Of a stretch of DNA of 64,000 nt, positions 26,027 through 35,253 are shown piece after piece. How positions within the stretch are numbered: position 1 is the first letter of the stretch; each line of letters begins with the position of its first letter. The DNA comes from Bacteroidales bacterium. GTDB taxonomy: Bacteria > Bacteroidota > Bacteroidia > Bacteroidales > UBA932. Both the position numbers and the translations under genes were made by a program. The stretch spans positions 1 to 64,000 of the forward strand of contig JAEEVC010000016.1 in the NCBI GenBank assembly GCA_016287075.1. The letters run 5' to 3'. The notes under the pieces were generated by a model that saw only the letters and a program-made list of their open reading frames with translations, was not told the DNA's origin and did no database searches.

Positions 26027-27976
26027 ATGGCCGATCCGAAATTAATTTCCAAGATTCCTGAAGGGCCGCTCGCCGAGAAATGGACCCGGCGCAAGTCCGA
26101 AATCAGGATCGTCAGTCCCAACAACAAGCGGAAACTCGAGGTAATCGTCGTAGGTACCGGTCTTGGCGGTGCATCTGCAGCGGCTTCTCTCGGAGAACTC
26201 GGATACAATGTCAAGATCTTCTGTATCAGCGATTCCCCGCGCCGTGCCCACTCGATTGCGGCGCAGGGCGGTATCAATGCTGCGAAGAACTACCAGAATG
26301 ACAACGACTCCGTGTACCGCCTTTTCTATGATACCATCAAGGGTGGCGACTACAGGAGCCGCGAAGCCAATGTCTACCGGCTCGCGGAAGTGAGCGCCGC
26401 CATCATAGACCAGTGCGTAGCCCAGGGTGTTCCGTTTGCGCGTGAGTACGGCGGCTATCTGGCGAACCGCTCCTTCGGCGGTGTCCAGGTCAGCCGTACG
26501 TTCTATGCCCGCGGACAAACCGGCCAGCAGCTCCTGCTCGGCGCCTATGCTTCCCTGAACAAGGAAATCGCCGCAGGAACCGTCAAGAGCTATCCCCGTC
26601 ACGAGATGCTGGACCTCGTGATCATCAACGGCCAGGCCAAGGGAATCATCGCCCGCAACCTCGTGACCGGTGAAATCGAGCGTTTCGGCGCCCATGCGGT
26701 GGTGCTCGCTACCGGCGGCTATGGAAATACCTATTTCCTTTCCACCAATGCGATGAATTCCAACGGTTCCGCCGCCTGGCAGTGCTACAAGAAGGGAGCC
26801 TTCTTCGCCAATCCCTGCTTTGCGCAGATCCATCCCACCTGCATTCCGGTCCACGGCGACCAGCAGTGCAAGCTGACCCTCATGTCCGAGTCCCTGCGCA
26901 ACGACGGCCGGATCTGGGTGCCGAAGAAGATGGAGGATGTGATGAAGCTCCGCAAGCATGAAATCAAGCCTTCCCAGATTCCGGAAGAAGACCGTGACTA
27001 TTATCTCGAGCGCCGGTATCCCGCTTTCGGCAATCTGGTTCCGCGCGACGTCGCCTCGCGTGCCGCGAAGGAGCGCTGCGATGCCGGATACGGTGTGAAC
27101 GAGACCGGCCTTGCTGTGTTCCTCGACTTTGCGGATGCCATCAAACGGCTTGGACATCAGCGTGTTGAGGAGCGGTATGGCAACCTCTTCCAGATGTACG
27201 AGAAGATCACGACGACTTCCCCCTGGGAGGAGCCGATGATGATCTATCCGGCCATCCATTACACCATGGGCGGCCTCTGGGTGGACTATGATCTCCAGAC
27301 GACCATTCCGGGCCTGTATGCCATCGGCGAGGCCAACTTCTCCGACCATGGCGGCAACCGCCTCGGTGCTTCGGCGCTGATGCAGGGTCTGGCCGACGGA
27401 TATTTCATCCTTCCCTATACGATCGGCGACTATCTCTCGCACAAGTTCGCGGAGCCGAAGACCGATGTGAACGCGCCGGAATTCGACGAAGCGGAAAAAG
27501 CTGTCCGTGAGCGGATTGAAAAGCTGTTTGCCGTCAAGGGAACGGAAACGGTGGATTCCATCCACAAGAAACTCGGCCACATCATGTGGGAATATGTGGG
27601 CATGGCCCGTACCGAGGAAGGGCTCAAGAAAGGCATCGAGGAAATCAAGGCGCTCCGGGAGGAATTCTGGAAGACCGTCCGTGTTCCGGGTACCAACGAG
27701 GAATTCAACCAGGAACTCGAGAAAGCCCTCCGCCTCGTTGATTTCTTTGATATCGGCGAACTGATGGCCCGCGACGCCCTGAACCGCCGGGAATCCTGCG
27801 GCGGCCATTTCCGCGAGGAAATGCAGACCGAGGAAGGCGAGACCAAGCGTGACGATGAACACTTCATGTATGTCGCAGCCTGGGAATACAAGGGTGAAGG
27901 CGTGGAGCCGGAACTCCACAAGGAGCCGCTCAAGTACGAGAATATCAAGATTGCCACCAGAAACTACAAAGACTAA
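26027..27976 (+). CDS. frdA: Fumarate reductase/succinate dehydrogenase flavoprotein subunit
   Basis: The product is 649 aa, closely matching Bacteroidales FrdA/SdhA. The N-terminus [19 protein letters not shown] and dinucleotide-binding [19 protein letters not shown] set the start at 26027. The covalent FAD His is in [14 protein letters not shown]. Substrate-site motifs are [12 protein letters not shown] and [20 protein letters not shown], and the [20 protein letters not shown] block follows. It acts at the inner membrane in anaerobic fumarate respiration leading to succinate. The usual Bacteroidales order is cytochrome b subunit, A, B; here the cytochrome b gene is missing and an Ntn hydrolase takes its place. 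frdB follows after 8 bp. Confidence 0.97.
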   Translation: MADPKLISKIPEGPLAEKWTRRKSEIRIVSPNNKRKLEVIVVGTGLGGASAAASLGELGYNVKIFCISDSPRRAHSIAAQGGINAAKNYQNDNDSVYRLFYDTIKGGDYRSREANVYRLAEVSAAIIDQCVAQGVPFAREYGGYLANRSFGGVQVSRTFYARGQTGQQLLLGAYASLNKEIAAGTVKSYPRHEMLDLVIINGQAKGIIARNLVTGEIERFGAHAVVLATGGYGNTYFLSTNAMNSNGSAAWQCYKKGAFFANPCFAQIHPTCIPVHGDQQCKLTLMSESLRNDGRIWVPKKMEDVMKLRKHEIKPSQIPEEDRDYYLERRYPAFGNLVPRDVASRAAKERCDAGYGVNETGLAVFLDFADAIKRLGHQRVEERYGNLFQMYEKITTTSPWEEPMMIYPAIHYTMGGLWVDYDLQTTIPGLYAIGEANFSDHGGNRLGASALMQGLADGYFILPYTIGDYLSHKFAEPKTDVNAPEFDEAEKAVRERIEKLFAVKGTETVDSIHKKLGHIMWEYVGMARTEEGLKKGIEEIKALREEFWKTVRVPGTNEEFNQELEKALRLVDFFDIGELMARDALNRRESCGGHFREEMQTEEGETKRDDEHFMYVAAWEYKGEGVEPELHKEPLKYENIKIATRNYKD

Positions 27977-27984
27977 TCGGATAT

Positions 27985-28728
27985 ATGGAATACAATATCA
28001 AGGTATGGCGCCAGAAAAACGCCAAGGCAAAAGGCCGTTTCGAGACGTATCACGTCACGGATGTCGAGGAGGACGCCTCCTTCCTCGAGATGCTGGACAT
28101 CCTCAATGACCAGCTGATCCGCCAGGGCAAGGAACCCATTGCATTCGATCACGATTGTCGCGAAGGTATCTGCGGCGCCTGCTCGCTGTACGTGGACGGC
28201 CGTGCCCATGGTCCGGATGACCAGGTGACTACCTGTCAATTGTTCATGCGTCATTTCAAACCGGGTGCGACGATTACGGTCGAGCCTTGGCGGAGCGGTG
28301 CTTTCCCGGTCATCAAGGACCTGGTGGTGGACCGCGGCGCATTTGACAAGATCCTCCAGGCCGGCGGTTTCATCACGGTCCGTGCCGGTTCCGCGCAGGA
28401 TGCGAATACGACCCTGATTTCGCATGACAATGCCGAATTGAGCATGGATGCCGCCGCTTGTGTCGGTTGCGGTGCATGCGTGGCAACGTGCAAGAACGGT
28501 TCTGCGATGCTGTTTGTCGCCGCCCGCGTCTCTTCCCTTGCCCTGCTGCCGCAGGGGAAGCCGGAGGCCGCCCGCCGCGCCCGTGCGATGGTTGCGAAGA
28601 TGGATGAACTCGGCTTCGGCAACTGCACCAATACCCGCGCCTGCGAGATGGAATGCCCGAAGCATGTGACCATCGATCACATCGCCCGGTTGAACCGGGA
28701 ATACCTGAAGGCCCGTTTCAGCGAATAG
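27985..28728 (+). CDS. frdB: Fumarate reductase/succinate dehydrogenase iron-sulfur subunit
   Basis: This 247-aa subunit carries electrons between the membrane quinol site and FAD. The [2Fe-2S] ligands are in CREGICGACSLYVDG with a later TTCQ. The second domain has CVGCGACVATCKNG and CTNTRACEMECPK for the [4Fe-4S] and [3Fe-4S] centres. The length and motifs match the Bacteroidetes type. It is translationally close to frdA (8 bp gap). No membrane-anchor gene follows; the next gene is hflX on the opposite strand, 3 bp beyond the stop. Confidence 0.97.
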   Translation: MEYNIKVWRQKNAKAKGRFETYHVTDVEEDASFLEMLDILNDQLIRQGKEPIAFDHDCREGICGACSLYVDGRAHGPDDQVTTCQLFMRHFKPGATITVEPWRSGAFPVIKDLVVDRGAFDKILQAGGFITVRAGSAQDANTTLISHDNAELSMDAAACVGCGACVATCKNGSAMLFVAARVSSLALLPQGKPEAARRARAMVAKMDELGFGNCTNTRACEMECPKHVTIDHIARLNREYLKARFSE

Positions 28729-28731
28729 GAC

Positions 28732-29916
28732 CTACCAGAGGAAATTGTTGAAGGGATATCTTCCCGCGTGAATCTCCGCAACCATCTTGTAGATGTCGTT
28801 GCGGAGTTTTTCTATGCCGGTCTTTTTAATGGCGGAAATGAAGATGCAGGGCGTCTTTTCCTGGGCGATCCAGCTGTTCTTGAGTTCTTCGAGGGTCCGG
28901 TGTTCCGGTCCTTTGGGCTCCAGGGAAAATTCGTCGTATTCTTCGTGTGTGTAGTTGTCTATCTTATTGAATACCACATACACAGGTTTGTTGGCGGCAC
29001 CGATGTCCCGGAGGGTTTTTTCCACGACGGCCATCTGTTCCTCGAAGTCGGGGTGGGAAATATCGACGACATGGACGAGGATATCCGCCTCCCGGACCTC
29101 GTCCAGCGTACTTTTGAAGGCTTCGACGAGCTGGGTCGGAAGTTTCCGGATGAATCCGACCGTGTCGCTGAGGAGGAAAGGAACATTCTCGATCACGACT
29201 TTGCGGACGGTGGTATCCAGGGTGGCGAATAATTTATTCTCGGCAAATACGTCGGATTTGGCCAGCAGATTCATCAGGGTGCTCTTGCCGACGTTGGTAT
29301 AGCCGACGAGGGAAAGGCGCACCAGGGATCCCCGGTTGCTCCGTTGCGTAGCCATCTGCCTGTCGACCTTTTTCAGGTCTTCCTTCAGTTTGGTGATCCG
29401 TTCCTTGACGATCCGGCGGTCCACTTCAATCTGGGTTTCACCCATGCCGCCGCGGGTGCCCATACCGCCGCGCTGGCGTTCGAGGTGGGTCCACATGCCT
29501 GCGAGGCGCGGAAGCATATACTGGTAGCGGGCCAGTTCCACCTGCATTTTTGCCGAGGAGGTCTTGGCCCTTTGTGCGAAGATTTCCAGGATCAGGCTTG
29601 TCCGGTCGATGATGTGGCTGCAGGGAATTTCCTTTTCGATATTGCGCTGCTGGATGGGACTGAGTTCATCGTCGAAGATCACGTAGGTGATTTCGTTTTC
29701 TTCGCAGTATGTCTTGATTTCCTGTAATTTACCCGTTCCGATGTAGGTGGCTTTGTAGATACGGTCGAGTCGCTGGACGAATTTCTTGTCTCCCACGGCT
29801 CCGGCCGTTTCGGCCAGGAACTGGAGTTCATCCAGGTATTCCATCGTTTTTCTTTCTCCGCCCTTTTCCAGGACCACGCCCACAAAGACGGCCTTTTCGG
29901 TCTTTATTTCGCTCAT
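28732..29916 (-). CDS. hflX: Ribosome-associated GTPase HflX
   Basis: The product is 394 aa, which in characterised relatives splits or rescues stalled ribosomes. The N-terminal HflX domain contains IGTGKLQEI and FDDELSPIQQRNIEKE. The glycine-rich linker reads GGMGTRGGMGE. The G domain has G1 VGYTNVGKST, G3 DTVGFIRKLP, G4 NKID and G5 SAIKKTG. The C-terminus is short. The start is the ATG at 29916; the promoter element at 29923-29930 lies just 6 nt upstream. It is divergent from ybeY and convergent with frdB. Confidence 0.96.
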   Translation of the reverse strand: MSEIKTEKAVFVGVVLEKGGERKTMEYLDELQFLAETAGAVGDKKFVQRLDRIYKATYIGTGKLQEIKTYCEENEITYVIFDDELSPIQQRNIEKEIPCSHIIDRTSLILEIFAQRAKTSSAKMQVELARYQYMLPRLAGMWTHLERQRGGMGTRGGMGETQIEVDRRIVKERITKLKEDLKKVDRQMATQRSNRGSLVRLSLVGYTNVGKSTLMNLLAKSDVFAENKLFATLDTTVRKVVIENVPFLLSDTVGFIRKLPTQLVEAFKSTLDEVREADILVHVVDISHPDFEEQMAVVEKTLRDIGAANKPVYVVFNKIDNYTHEEYDEFSLEPKGPEHRTLEELKNSWIAQEKTPCIFISAIKKTGIEKLRNDIYKMVAEIHAGRYPFNNFLW

Positions 29917-29922
29917 AGACTG

Positions 29923-29930
29923 CAAAAGTA
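29923..29930 (-). promoter_or_regulatory. -7 element TACTTTTG for hflX
   Basis: TAnnTTTG match ending 6 nt before the ATG, predicting a leaderless or nearly leaderless mRNA. Confidence 0.5.
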
Positions 29931-29942
29931 GTGATTATTTTG

Positions 29943-29950
29943 TATTTTTG
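29943..29950 (+). promoter_or_regulatory. -7 element TATTTTTG for ybeY-mnmG
   Basis: Exact match 19 nt before the ybeY ATG, divergent from the hflX element. Confidence 0.5.
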
Positions 29951-29969
29951 CGTGCAAATTCACTGTGAC

Positions 29970-30389
29970 ATGGTTTCTTATTTCAAGGAAGACACGAAGT
30001 TTGATTTCAAGGAAAAACGACTGACCAACCGGTGGCTGAAACTGGTCGCCGAGAGTGAGATCCGCCGTCTCGGAGATATTTCTATTATATTTTGTTCCGA
30101 TCATTATATATTGGATATTAATATAAAATATCTGCAACACGATTATTTTACGGATATTATTACCTTCGATTATTGCGAGGGGGATACCGTCTCCGGCGAT
30201 CTGTTTATCAGCGTGGATTCCGTCCGGGAAAATGCCGCTTTCTATGGGGTTGAATTCGCGGATGAACTGAACCGGGTCATTGTCCATGGAATCCTTCATT
30301 TGATTGGATATGACGACCATTCCGAAGAGGATATCCGGGAAATGCGCGCCAAGGAAAACTATTACCTTTCCCTCCGGGAACTCGTGTAG
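29970..30389 (+). CDS. ybeY: Endoribonuclease YbeY (rRNA maturation)
   Basis: A metal-dependent RNase of 139 aa for 16S rRNA 3' end maturation and ribosome quality control. The signature [12 protein letters not shown] at about residues 106-117 supplies the three zinc-binding histidines, and the central strand [11 protein letters not shown] matches the family. The length is normal. The base composition of its first half is noticeably AT-rich (position 30080-30150). The start at 29970 follows the promoter element at 29943-29950. mnmG starts 1 bp after its stop, so they form an operon. Confidence 0.95.
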   Translation: MVSYFKEDTKFDFKEKRLTNRWLKLVAESEIRRLGDISIIFCSDHYILDINIKYLQHDYFTDIITFDYCEGDTVSGDLFISVDSVRENAAFYGVEFADELNRVIVHGILHLIGYDDHSEEDIREMRAKENYYLSLRELV

Positions 30390-30390
30390 G

Positions 30391-32439
30391 ATGGATTTCG
30401 ATGTCATTGTCGTAGGCGGCGGGCATGCCGGGTGCGAAGCTGCGATGGCTGCTTCCCGGATGGGTTCTTCCGTCCTGCTCGTTTCCATGGACATGAACGG
30501 CTTCGCCAAAATGTCCTGCAACCCGGCCGTCGGCGGGATTGCCAAAGGGCAGATTGTCCGTGAAATCGATGCGCTCGGCGGGTATATGGGTATTGTCACG
30601 GATGCTTCCACCCTGCAATTCCGTATGCTGAACCGTTCCAAGGGTCCTGCCATGTGGAGCCCGCGTGCCCAGTGTGACAAGCGAGCGTTCTGTACGAATT
30701 GGCGGAAACTGCTGGAAAGCAACACCCGTTTACGGATTTATGCAGACATTGTGACTGGTTTCCTTTTTGAAGGAGACAGGGTTTGCGGCGTCCGTACCAT
30801 GACCGGTGCTGTATTCCATTCCCGTGCCGTTATCCTTACGGCAGGCACTTTCCTGACCGGTCGTTTGTTTATTGGACAGACTTCCTTCGAGGGAGGCCGG
30901 ATCGGGGAACAGTCTTCTTACGGCATCACGGAAGAACTTGTACAGCGGGGAATTCCTACGGACAGGATGAAGACGGGTACTCCCCCGCGGATTGATATCT
31001 CTTCCGTGGATTTAAGTCGGCTACCTGTCCAGGAAGGGGACTCCGCTCCGGATAAGTTTTCTTTCCTCCCCTACCTTTCCACTGCGCAGAACGGAACGCC
31101 CCAGAAACATTGCTACATTGTCCATACGAATGAGGCGGTCCACGATATCCTGCGCTCCGGTTTTTCCGAATCGCCCATGTTTACCGGGATGATCCAGGGA
31201 AAAGGGCCGCGTTATTGTCCGAGTATCGAGGATAAACTCCGTACATTTGCCGATAAGGATTCACACCAGCTTTTCCTGGAACCGGAAGGCAGGAATACGC
31301 AGGAATATTACCTGCAAGGATTTTCCTCTTCCCTCCCCTTGCAGGTCCAGTTGGATGCCCTGCATGCGATTGAAGGTTTGGAAAATGCTGTTATCTATAA
31401 GCCGGCCTATGCTGTCGAATACGACTATTTCGACCCGGTTTGCCTGAAACCGACGCTCGAATCCAAACTGGTTCCGGGCCTCTATCTTGCCGGCCAGGTC
31501 AATGGTACGACGGGGTATGAAGAAGCGGCTGCGCAAGGTTTGATGGCTGGTATCAATGCGCATCTGGCCCTTCATGAAAAGGATCCTTTCATCCTTCGCC
31601 GGGATCAGGCTTACATCGGCGTCCTGATTGATGACCTGATTACGAAGGGAGTTGATGAACCTTACCGCATGTTTACGTCCCGGGCTGAATACCGTATCCT
31701 GCTGCGGCAGGATAATGCCGATGCGAGGTTGACGGAGCGCTCCTATCAGCTTGGGCTTGCCGATTCGTTCCGGTATGAATATACGTGCAGGAAATATGAT
31801 TCCGTCCGGGATATGCTCGCATTTGCCGAGGATACGAAGGTTCGGGCGGATGTAGTGAATCCTTACCTGGAGTCCATCGGATCGCAGCCTTTGAGTGAAT
31901 CCAGAAAGATGGCCGATCTTATCGCGCGTCCTGAAGTCAAGATTGATTCTATCCTTTCTTTTGTTCCACGTGGAACAAATTTAATTCAAAAGGTGTCTGT
32001 TCCTTCTGTCAAGGATACGCTGCAATACCAAGATCGTCCGGCGTTGGATCGTTTGAATGACCATGAAGGAAACAATGCCCTGTTGGATGCCTCCTACCTC
32101 CTTCAGTCCAATACAGGTTATCCGCTTTCGCTTTTGGATGATTCCCGGATGGATTGTACCGTGGATGCGGATTATCGTCGACAGGTTTTGGAGTCGGTGG
32201 ACACCTATATAAAATATAAAGGGTACATAGAGCGGGAAGAACGGCAGGCGGAGAAACTGTCTCGTCTGGAATATATCCGGATTCCTGCATCCTTTGATTT
32301 TTCAGCAATCAGCAGTCTTTCCATCGAATCCCGGCAGAAACTGAATAAATACAGGCCCGAGACAATTGCTCAGGCCTCCAGGATTCCCGGGGTCTCCCCC
32401 GCCGATATTTCCGTTTTATTAGTCTATTTTGGTCGATAA
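30391..32439 (+). CDS. mnmG: tRNA uridine-5-carboxymethylaminomethyl modification enzyme MnmG (GidA), with C-terminal-region insertion
   Basis: The product is 682 aa, about 50 longer than usual (about 620-630). With MnmE it makes cmnm5U34 in tRNAs. FAD-binding [15 protein letters not shown] is at residues 6-20. GidA signatures [32 protein letters not shown] and CPSIEDK, and the C-terminal [17 protein letters not shown], are all present. The extra segment lies between RPEVKID and [11 protein letters not shown] (about residues 515-590). It begins with an 18-bp perfect palindrome of parS type (31961-31978) that encodes FVPRGTN. A second identical 16-mer starts 2 bp after the stop codon. GC content is visibly lower than in flanking genes. 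mnmG lies near oriC in many bacteria. Confidence 0.95.
   Translation: MDFDVIVVGGGHAGCEAAMAASRMGSSVLLVSMDMNGFAKMSCNPAVGGIAKGQIVREIDALGGYMGIVTDASTLQFRMLNRSKGPAMWSPRAQCDKRAFCTNWRKLLESNTRLRIYADIVTGFLFEGDRVCGVRTMTGAVFHSRAVILTAGTFLTGRLFIGQTSFEGGRIGEQSSYGITEELVQRGIPTDRMKTGTPPRIDISSVDLSRLPVQEGDSAPDKFSFLPYLSTAQNGTPQKHCYIVHTNEAVHDILRSGFSESPMFTGMIQGKGPRYCPSIEDKLRTFADKDSHQLFLEPEGRNTQEYYLQGFSSSLPLQVQLDALHAIEGLENAVIYKPAYAVEYDYFDPVCLKPTLESKLVPGLYLAGQVNGTTGYEEAAAQGLMAGINAHLALHEKDPFILRRDQAYIGVLIDDLITKGVDEPYRMFTSRAEYRILLRQDNADARLTERSYQLGLADSFRYEYTCRKYDSVRDMLAFAEDTKVRADVVNPYLESIGSQPLSESRKMADLIARPEVKIDSILSFVPRGTNLIQKVSVPSVKDTLQYQDRPALDRLNDHEGNNALLDASYLLQSNTGYPLSLLDDSRMDCTVDADYRRQVLESVDTYIKYKGYIEREERQAEKLSRLEYIRIPASFDFSAISSLSIESRQKLNKYRPETIAQASRIPGVSPADISVLLVYFGR
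31961..31978. promoter_or_regulatory. parS-like ParB-binding site 1 (inside mnmG)
   Basis: An 18-bp perfect palindrome containing the 16-mer TGTTCCACGTGGAACA, which keeps the CACGTG centre and GTT/AAC arms of the bacterial parS consensus TGTTTCACGTGAAACA, with two symmetric changes. It lies in the non-conserved insertion of mnmG. Confidence 0.65.
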
Positions 32440-32458
32440 TTGTTCCACGTGGAACAAT
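32439..32458. promoter_or_regulatory. parS-like ParB-binding site 2 (just after mnmG)
   Basis: A 20-bp perfect palindrome with the same 16-mer (32441-32456) as site 1, overlapping the last base of the mnmG stop codon. Confidence 0.65.
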
Positions 32459-32467
32459 ATCTGTTAT

Positions 32468-32588
32468 AGAAGAGGTTGTTTGTTCCTGAAACCTGTGGCC
32501 GCCCATGGCCACATGAATGGGAGGGGCCCAAACTTGTTTGGGAGGGACGGAGCGAAGCGGAGGGTTTCAGGAATAAATAACCTCTTCT
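32468..32588. repeat. Palindromic element (cloverleaf type), intergenic copy
   Basis: The 26-nt arms (32468-32493 and 32563-32588) pair with two mismatches. Inside are a hairpin TGGCC-gcccat-GGCCA, the stretch ATGGGAGGGGCCC, a second hairpin CCC...GGG around AAACTTGTTT, then GGGAGGG and GGAGCGAAGCGGAGG. The order and the 13-bp motif match the element inside the S46 gene at 6098-6188 (reverse orientation). It lies between convergent mnmG and ruvA, so it may also act as a bidirectional terminator. Confidence 0.8.
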
Positions 32589-32600
32589 GAATAAGGATTA

Positions 32601-33188
32601 TCACAGCCTTTTGAGCGCGGCTTTGATGATTTCTTCCACCCGTGCGGAGGGATTCTCTTTCAGGATAAGCGGAATCACCTTGTTGATATTGGCTTTCGTG
32701 AAGCCGAGCATGACCAGTGCGGTGGTTGCTTCTTCGACCAGTGCGTTGTTTTCCTGCCTGAAGATGACACCCGTGTCGCTTCCGCCCCCTTTGACAATCT
32801 TGTCCTTGAGTTCCAGAATAATCCTTTGCGCGCTTTTTACACCCAACCCCTTGATGCTCTTGAGCCGGTTGACATCCTCCGAAAGGATGGCATTGCGCAG
32901 TTCGTCTGCGGTCAGCGACGAGAGCATCATCCGGGCCGTCGCCGCGCCTATTCCGGTTACGCTGATCAGTAGCCGGAACAGTTCCCGTTCGTCTTTGGTA
33001 GCGAACCCGAAATAGAGTTCCTCGTCTTCCCGGAGATAGTGGTGGATGTATGCAACCGTTTTTTCCTGGTTCTGCATGGCTTCGTATGTCTGCAGGCTGA
33101 TCAGGATGCTGTAACCGATGCCCCCGCACTCCAAAATGAGTTCGGCGGGGTTGATTTCGATGATGGTTCCTTTGATGTAGTCGATCAT
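32601..33188 (-). CDS. ruvA: Holliday junction DNA helicase subunit RuvA
   Basis: The product is 195 aa, normal length: the four-way-junction-binding tetramer that loads RuvB. The N-terminal OB domain begins MIDYIKGTI and contains ECGGIGY and HHYLREDEELYFGF. The HhH domain has SVTGIGAATARMMLSS and KGLGVKSAQRIILELKDK. The C-terminal RuvB-contact domain covers about 145-195 (EEATTALVMLGFTKANINK). The ATG at 33188 matches homologue starts. The promoter element at 33196-33203 is 7 nt upstream. It is monocistronic and convergent with mnmG across a palindromic element. Confidence 0.97.
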   Translation of the reverse strand: MIDYIKGTIIEINPAELILECGGIGYSILISLQTYEAMQNQEKTVAYIHHYLREDEELYFGFATKDERELFRLLISVTGIGAATARMMLSSLTADELRNAILSEDVNRLKSIKGLGVKSAQRIILELKDKIVKGGGSDTGVIFRQENNALVEEATTALVMLGFTKANINKVIPLILKENPSARVEEIIKAALKRL

Positions 33189-33195
33189 AATGATG

Positions 33196-33203
33196 CAAAA
33201 ATA
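33196..33203 (-). promoter_or_regulatory. -7 element TATTTTTG for ruvA
   Basis: Exact match ending 7 nt before the ATG; predicts a near-leaderless transcript. Confidence 0.5.
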
Positions 33204-33237
33204 TGGCTTTTTCACGTCAAATAAAAGAAAGCTTTCG

Positions 33238-33245
33238 TAAATTTG
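33238..33245 (+). promoter_or_regulatory. -7 element TAAATTTG for the suf-folK operon
   Basis: Exact match ending 7 nt before the sufS ATG at 33253. Confidence 0.5.
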
Positions 33246-33252
33246 CAGACTT

Positions 33253-34476
33253 ATGAACGCGAAGGAAATCAGAGACCGGTTCCCTGCTTTGCAGCGGAGT
33301 GTGCACGGAAGACCCTGGGTCTATCTGGACAATGCTGCCACCTCCCAGCGCCTGCAGGCTGTCCTTGACTGCTGGATGGAAATGAACATTCAGAAGAATG
33401 CCAATATCCATCGGGCCGTCCATACGGTAGCGGTCGAGGCAACCGAGGCTTTTGAATTCACCCGGGATTTCGTCGCTTCCCTCCTCCATGCTTCCCGGGA
33501 AGAGATTGTCTTTACCTCGGGAGCGACCGCTTCCCTCAATCTGGTCGCCTCCTGTTTCGGCGAAGCGTTTATCGGGGAAGGAGATGAAATCCTCGTTTCC
33601 GAAGCGGAGCATCATTCCAACCTGGTTCCCTGGCAGATGCTTTGTGCGCGCAAAAAGGCGGTCCTGAAGCCCGTGAGAATCGAGAATTCCGGTGCCCTCC
33701 TGCCCGATACGTTGGAAAAATGCATTTCTGAGCGAACGAAAATAGTAGCTATCTCTCACATTTCCAATGTGTTAGGTATTATAAACCCTGTAAAGGATCT
33801 GGTAGCTGTCTGTCACAGAAAAGGCATTCCGGTCCTGGTTGACGGTGCGCAGGGCATGGTTCACCAGGCGGTTGACGTCGCGGACCTGGATTGTGACTTT
33901 TATGTGTTCTCCGGACACAAACTTTTCGCCGCGACCGGGACGGGGGTATTGTACGGGAAAAAGAAATGGCTGGACCGGCTGCCGCCTTACATGGGTGGGG
34001 GAGAGATGATCGAGACCGTCCGTTTCTCCGGGACGACCTATGCCGCAGCCCCGGGTCGGTTCGAGGCCGGGACGCAGAACATCGCCTCCATCCCGACGCT
34101 CGTTCCTGCCCTGGAGTTTTTGCACACCGTCCAGCAGGATGCCGAAACCGTTTCGGAGCAGCAGGCCATCACGGCGTACATGCTCGACGCCCTCCAGTCG
34201 GATGAACGGATCCGCCTGTATGGTGTTCCACGTAGAACGGAAGAGAAGATTCCCCTGTTCTCGTTCACGGTGACAGGCGCCCACCATGAGGACCTGGCAC
34301 TGATTCTGGACAAAATGGGGATCGCCGTCCGGTCCGGACAAATGTGCGCGGAACCGCTCATGGACCGTTTCGGCGTTACGGGAATGCTCCGCGCCTCCTT
34401 TGCTCCGTACAATACGATGGAGGAGGCCGTGTATTTCATGCAATCGTTGAACAAAGCAATCAAAATGTTGGTATGA
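33253..34476 (+). CDS. sufS: Cysteine desulfurase SufS
   Basis: A PLP enzyme of 407 aa that moves sulfur from cysteine to SufE for Fe-S cluster assembly. The motifs are WVYLDNAATSQ, NIHRAVHTVA, EAEHHSNLVPW, SHISNVLG, the PLP lysine in FSGHKLFA near residue 226, and the persulfide Cys in RSGQMCAEPLM near 362 (group II). The length is normal. The reading frame contains a degenerate parS-like sequence at 34224-34239. It is the first gene of a tight operon with sufE (4-nt ATGA overlap), a SufT-like gene and folK. SufBCD are not in the window. Confidence 0.96.
   Translation: MNAKEIRDRFPALQRSVHGRPWVYLDNAATSQRLQAVLDCWMEMNIQKNANIHRAVHTVAVEATEAFEFTRDFVASLLHASREEIVFTSGATASLNLVASCFGEAFIGEGDEILVSEAEHHSNLVPWQMLCARKKAVLKPVRIENSGALLPDTLEKCISERTKIVAISHISNVLGIINPVKDLVAVCHRKGIPVLVDGAQGMVHQAVDVADLDCDFYVFSGHKLFAATGTGVLYGKKKWLDRLPPYMGGGEMIETVRFSGTTYAAAPGRFEAGTQNIASIPTLVPALEFLHTVQQDAETVSEQQAITAYMLDALQSDERIRLYGVPRRTEEKIPLFSFTVTGAHHEDLALILDKMGIAVRSGQMCAEPLMDRFGVTGMLRASFAPYNTMEEAVYFMQSLNKAIKMLV
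34224..34239. promoter_or_regulatory. Degenerate parS-like site 3 (inside sufS)
   Basis: TGTTCCACGTAGAACG differs from the two perfect sites at two of 16 positions; the inner GTTCCACGT half is intact. Confidence 0.35.
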
Positions 34477-34886
34477 GCAGTTTGGAAGAAAGAAAGGCCG
34501 CCGTCCTGGAGGAATTCTCGATGTACGACGAGTGGCTGGATAAATATGAATACCTGATCGAACTCGGGAAATCCCTGGAGGCCTACCCGGAGTCGGAGAA
34601 AACGGACGACAAGATGATCAAAGGGTGCCAGTCCCGCGTCTGGCTGAACCATTGGATGGATGGGGGAAAGCTCTATTTCGGAGCGGACAGCGACGCCATC
34701 ATCACCAAGGGGATCATCTCCCTGCTGATCCGTGTCTATTCCGGCGCGACGCCCGCCGAGATTGCGGCGGATGATTTTGCATTCATTGCGGACCTGGGCC
34801 TGAAGGAGAATCTCTCCCCGACCCGGGCGAACGGACTGGTTTCCATGATGGAGACCATCCGGAAAACAGCGGAAGGATATGAATAA
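34473..34886 (+). CDS. sufE: Sulfur acceptor protein SufE
   Basis: This 137-aa protein accepts persulfide sulfur from SufS. The catalytic Cys is in IKGCQSRVWL near residue 51. The helical N-terminus DEWLDKYEYLIELGK and the TPAEI and LGLKENLSPTRANGL blocks match SufE. Its ATG overlaps the sufS stop codon. It is followed by the SufT-like gene with an 8-nt overlap, so the three are translationally coupled. Confidence 0.95.
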   Translation: MSSLEERKAAVLEEFSMYDEWLDKYEYLIELGKSLEAYPESEKTDDKMIKGCQSRVWLNHWMDGGKLYFGADSDAIITKGIISLLIRVYSGATPAEIAADDFAFIADLGLKENLSPTRANGLVSMMETIRKTAEGYE

Positions 34887-35253
34887 GGAAGAAACTGGAA
34901 ACCAGGATGTTTTGACTGCCGAGGATGCCAAGGCGCTGGCTCCGCTGTATGCCGACGTGATCCTGGCGCTCAAGCAGGTCTATGATCCCGAGATCCCGGT
35001 CAACATCTATGACCTGGGATTGATTTATGAACTGAATATCAACAAAGCCCGCGAGGTCTCCATCCTGATGACCTTCACGGCGCCGAACTGCCCGATGGCC
35101 GATGAAGTGCTGAACGATGTCAAGATCAGCGTTGAAGAAGTCCCCGGGGTTGCTTCCTGCAAGATCGACCTGACCTTCGACCCGGTTTGGGACCGCAGCA
35201 TGCTGTCCGAAGAGGCGAAGGTGGAACTGGGGCTTGAGGATTACGAGGAATAA
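34879..35253 (+). CDS. SufT-like / MIP18-family iron-sulfur assembly protein
   Basis: The product is 124 aa. It has the MIP18 (DUF59) core: YDPEIPVNIYDLGLIYEL, TAPNCPMADEV with the reactive Cys near residue 76, and the closing FDPVWDRSMLSEEAK. Members act in Fe-S cluster maturation; in Bacteroidetes this gene often travels with suf genes, as it does here. The first 25 residues are a less conserved extension. The gene overlaps sufE by 8 nt and ends in TAATG shared with the folK start. Confidence 0.9.
   Translation: MNKEETGNQDVLTAEDAKALAPLYADVILALKQVYDPEIPVNIYDLGLIYELNINKAREVSILMTFTAPNCPMADEVLNDVKISVEEVPGVASCKIDLTFDPVWDRSMLSEEAKVELGLEDYEE

Noticed and set aside
26042..27919. Long minus-strand frame opposite frdA
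   Set aside because: frdA is unmistakable on the plus strand; the antisense frame has no motifs or promoter.
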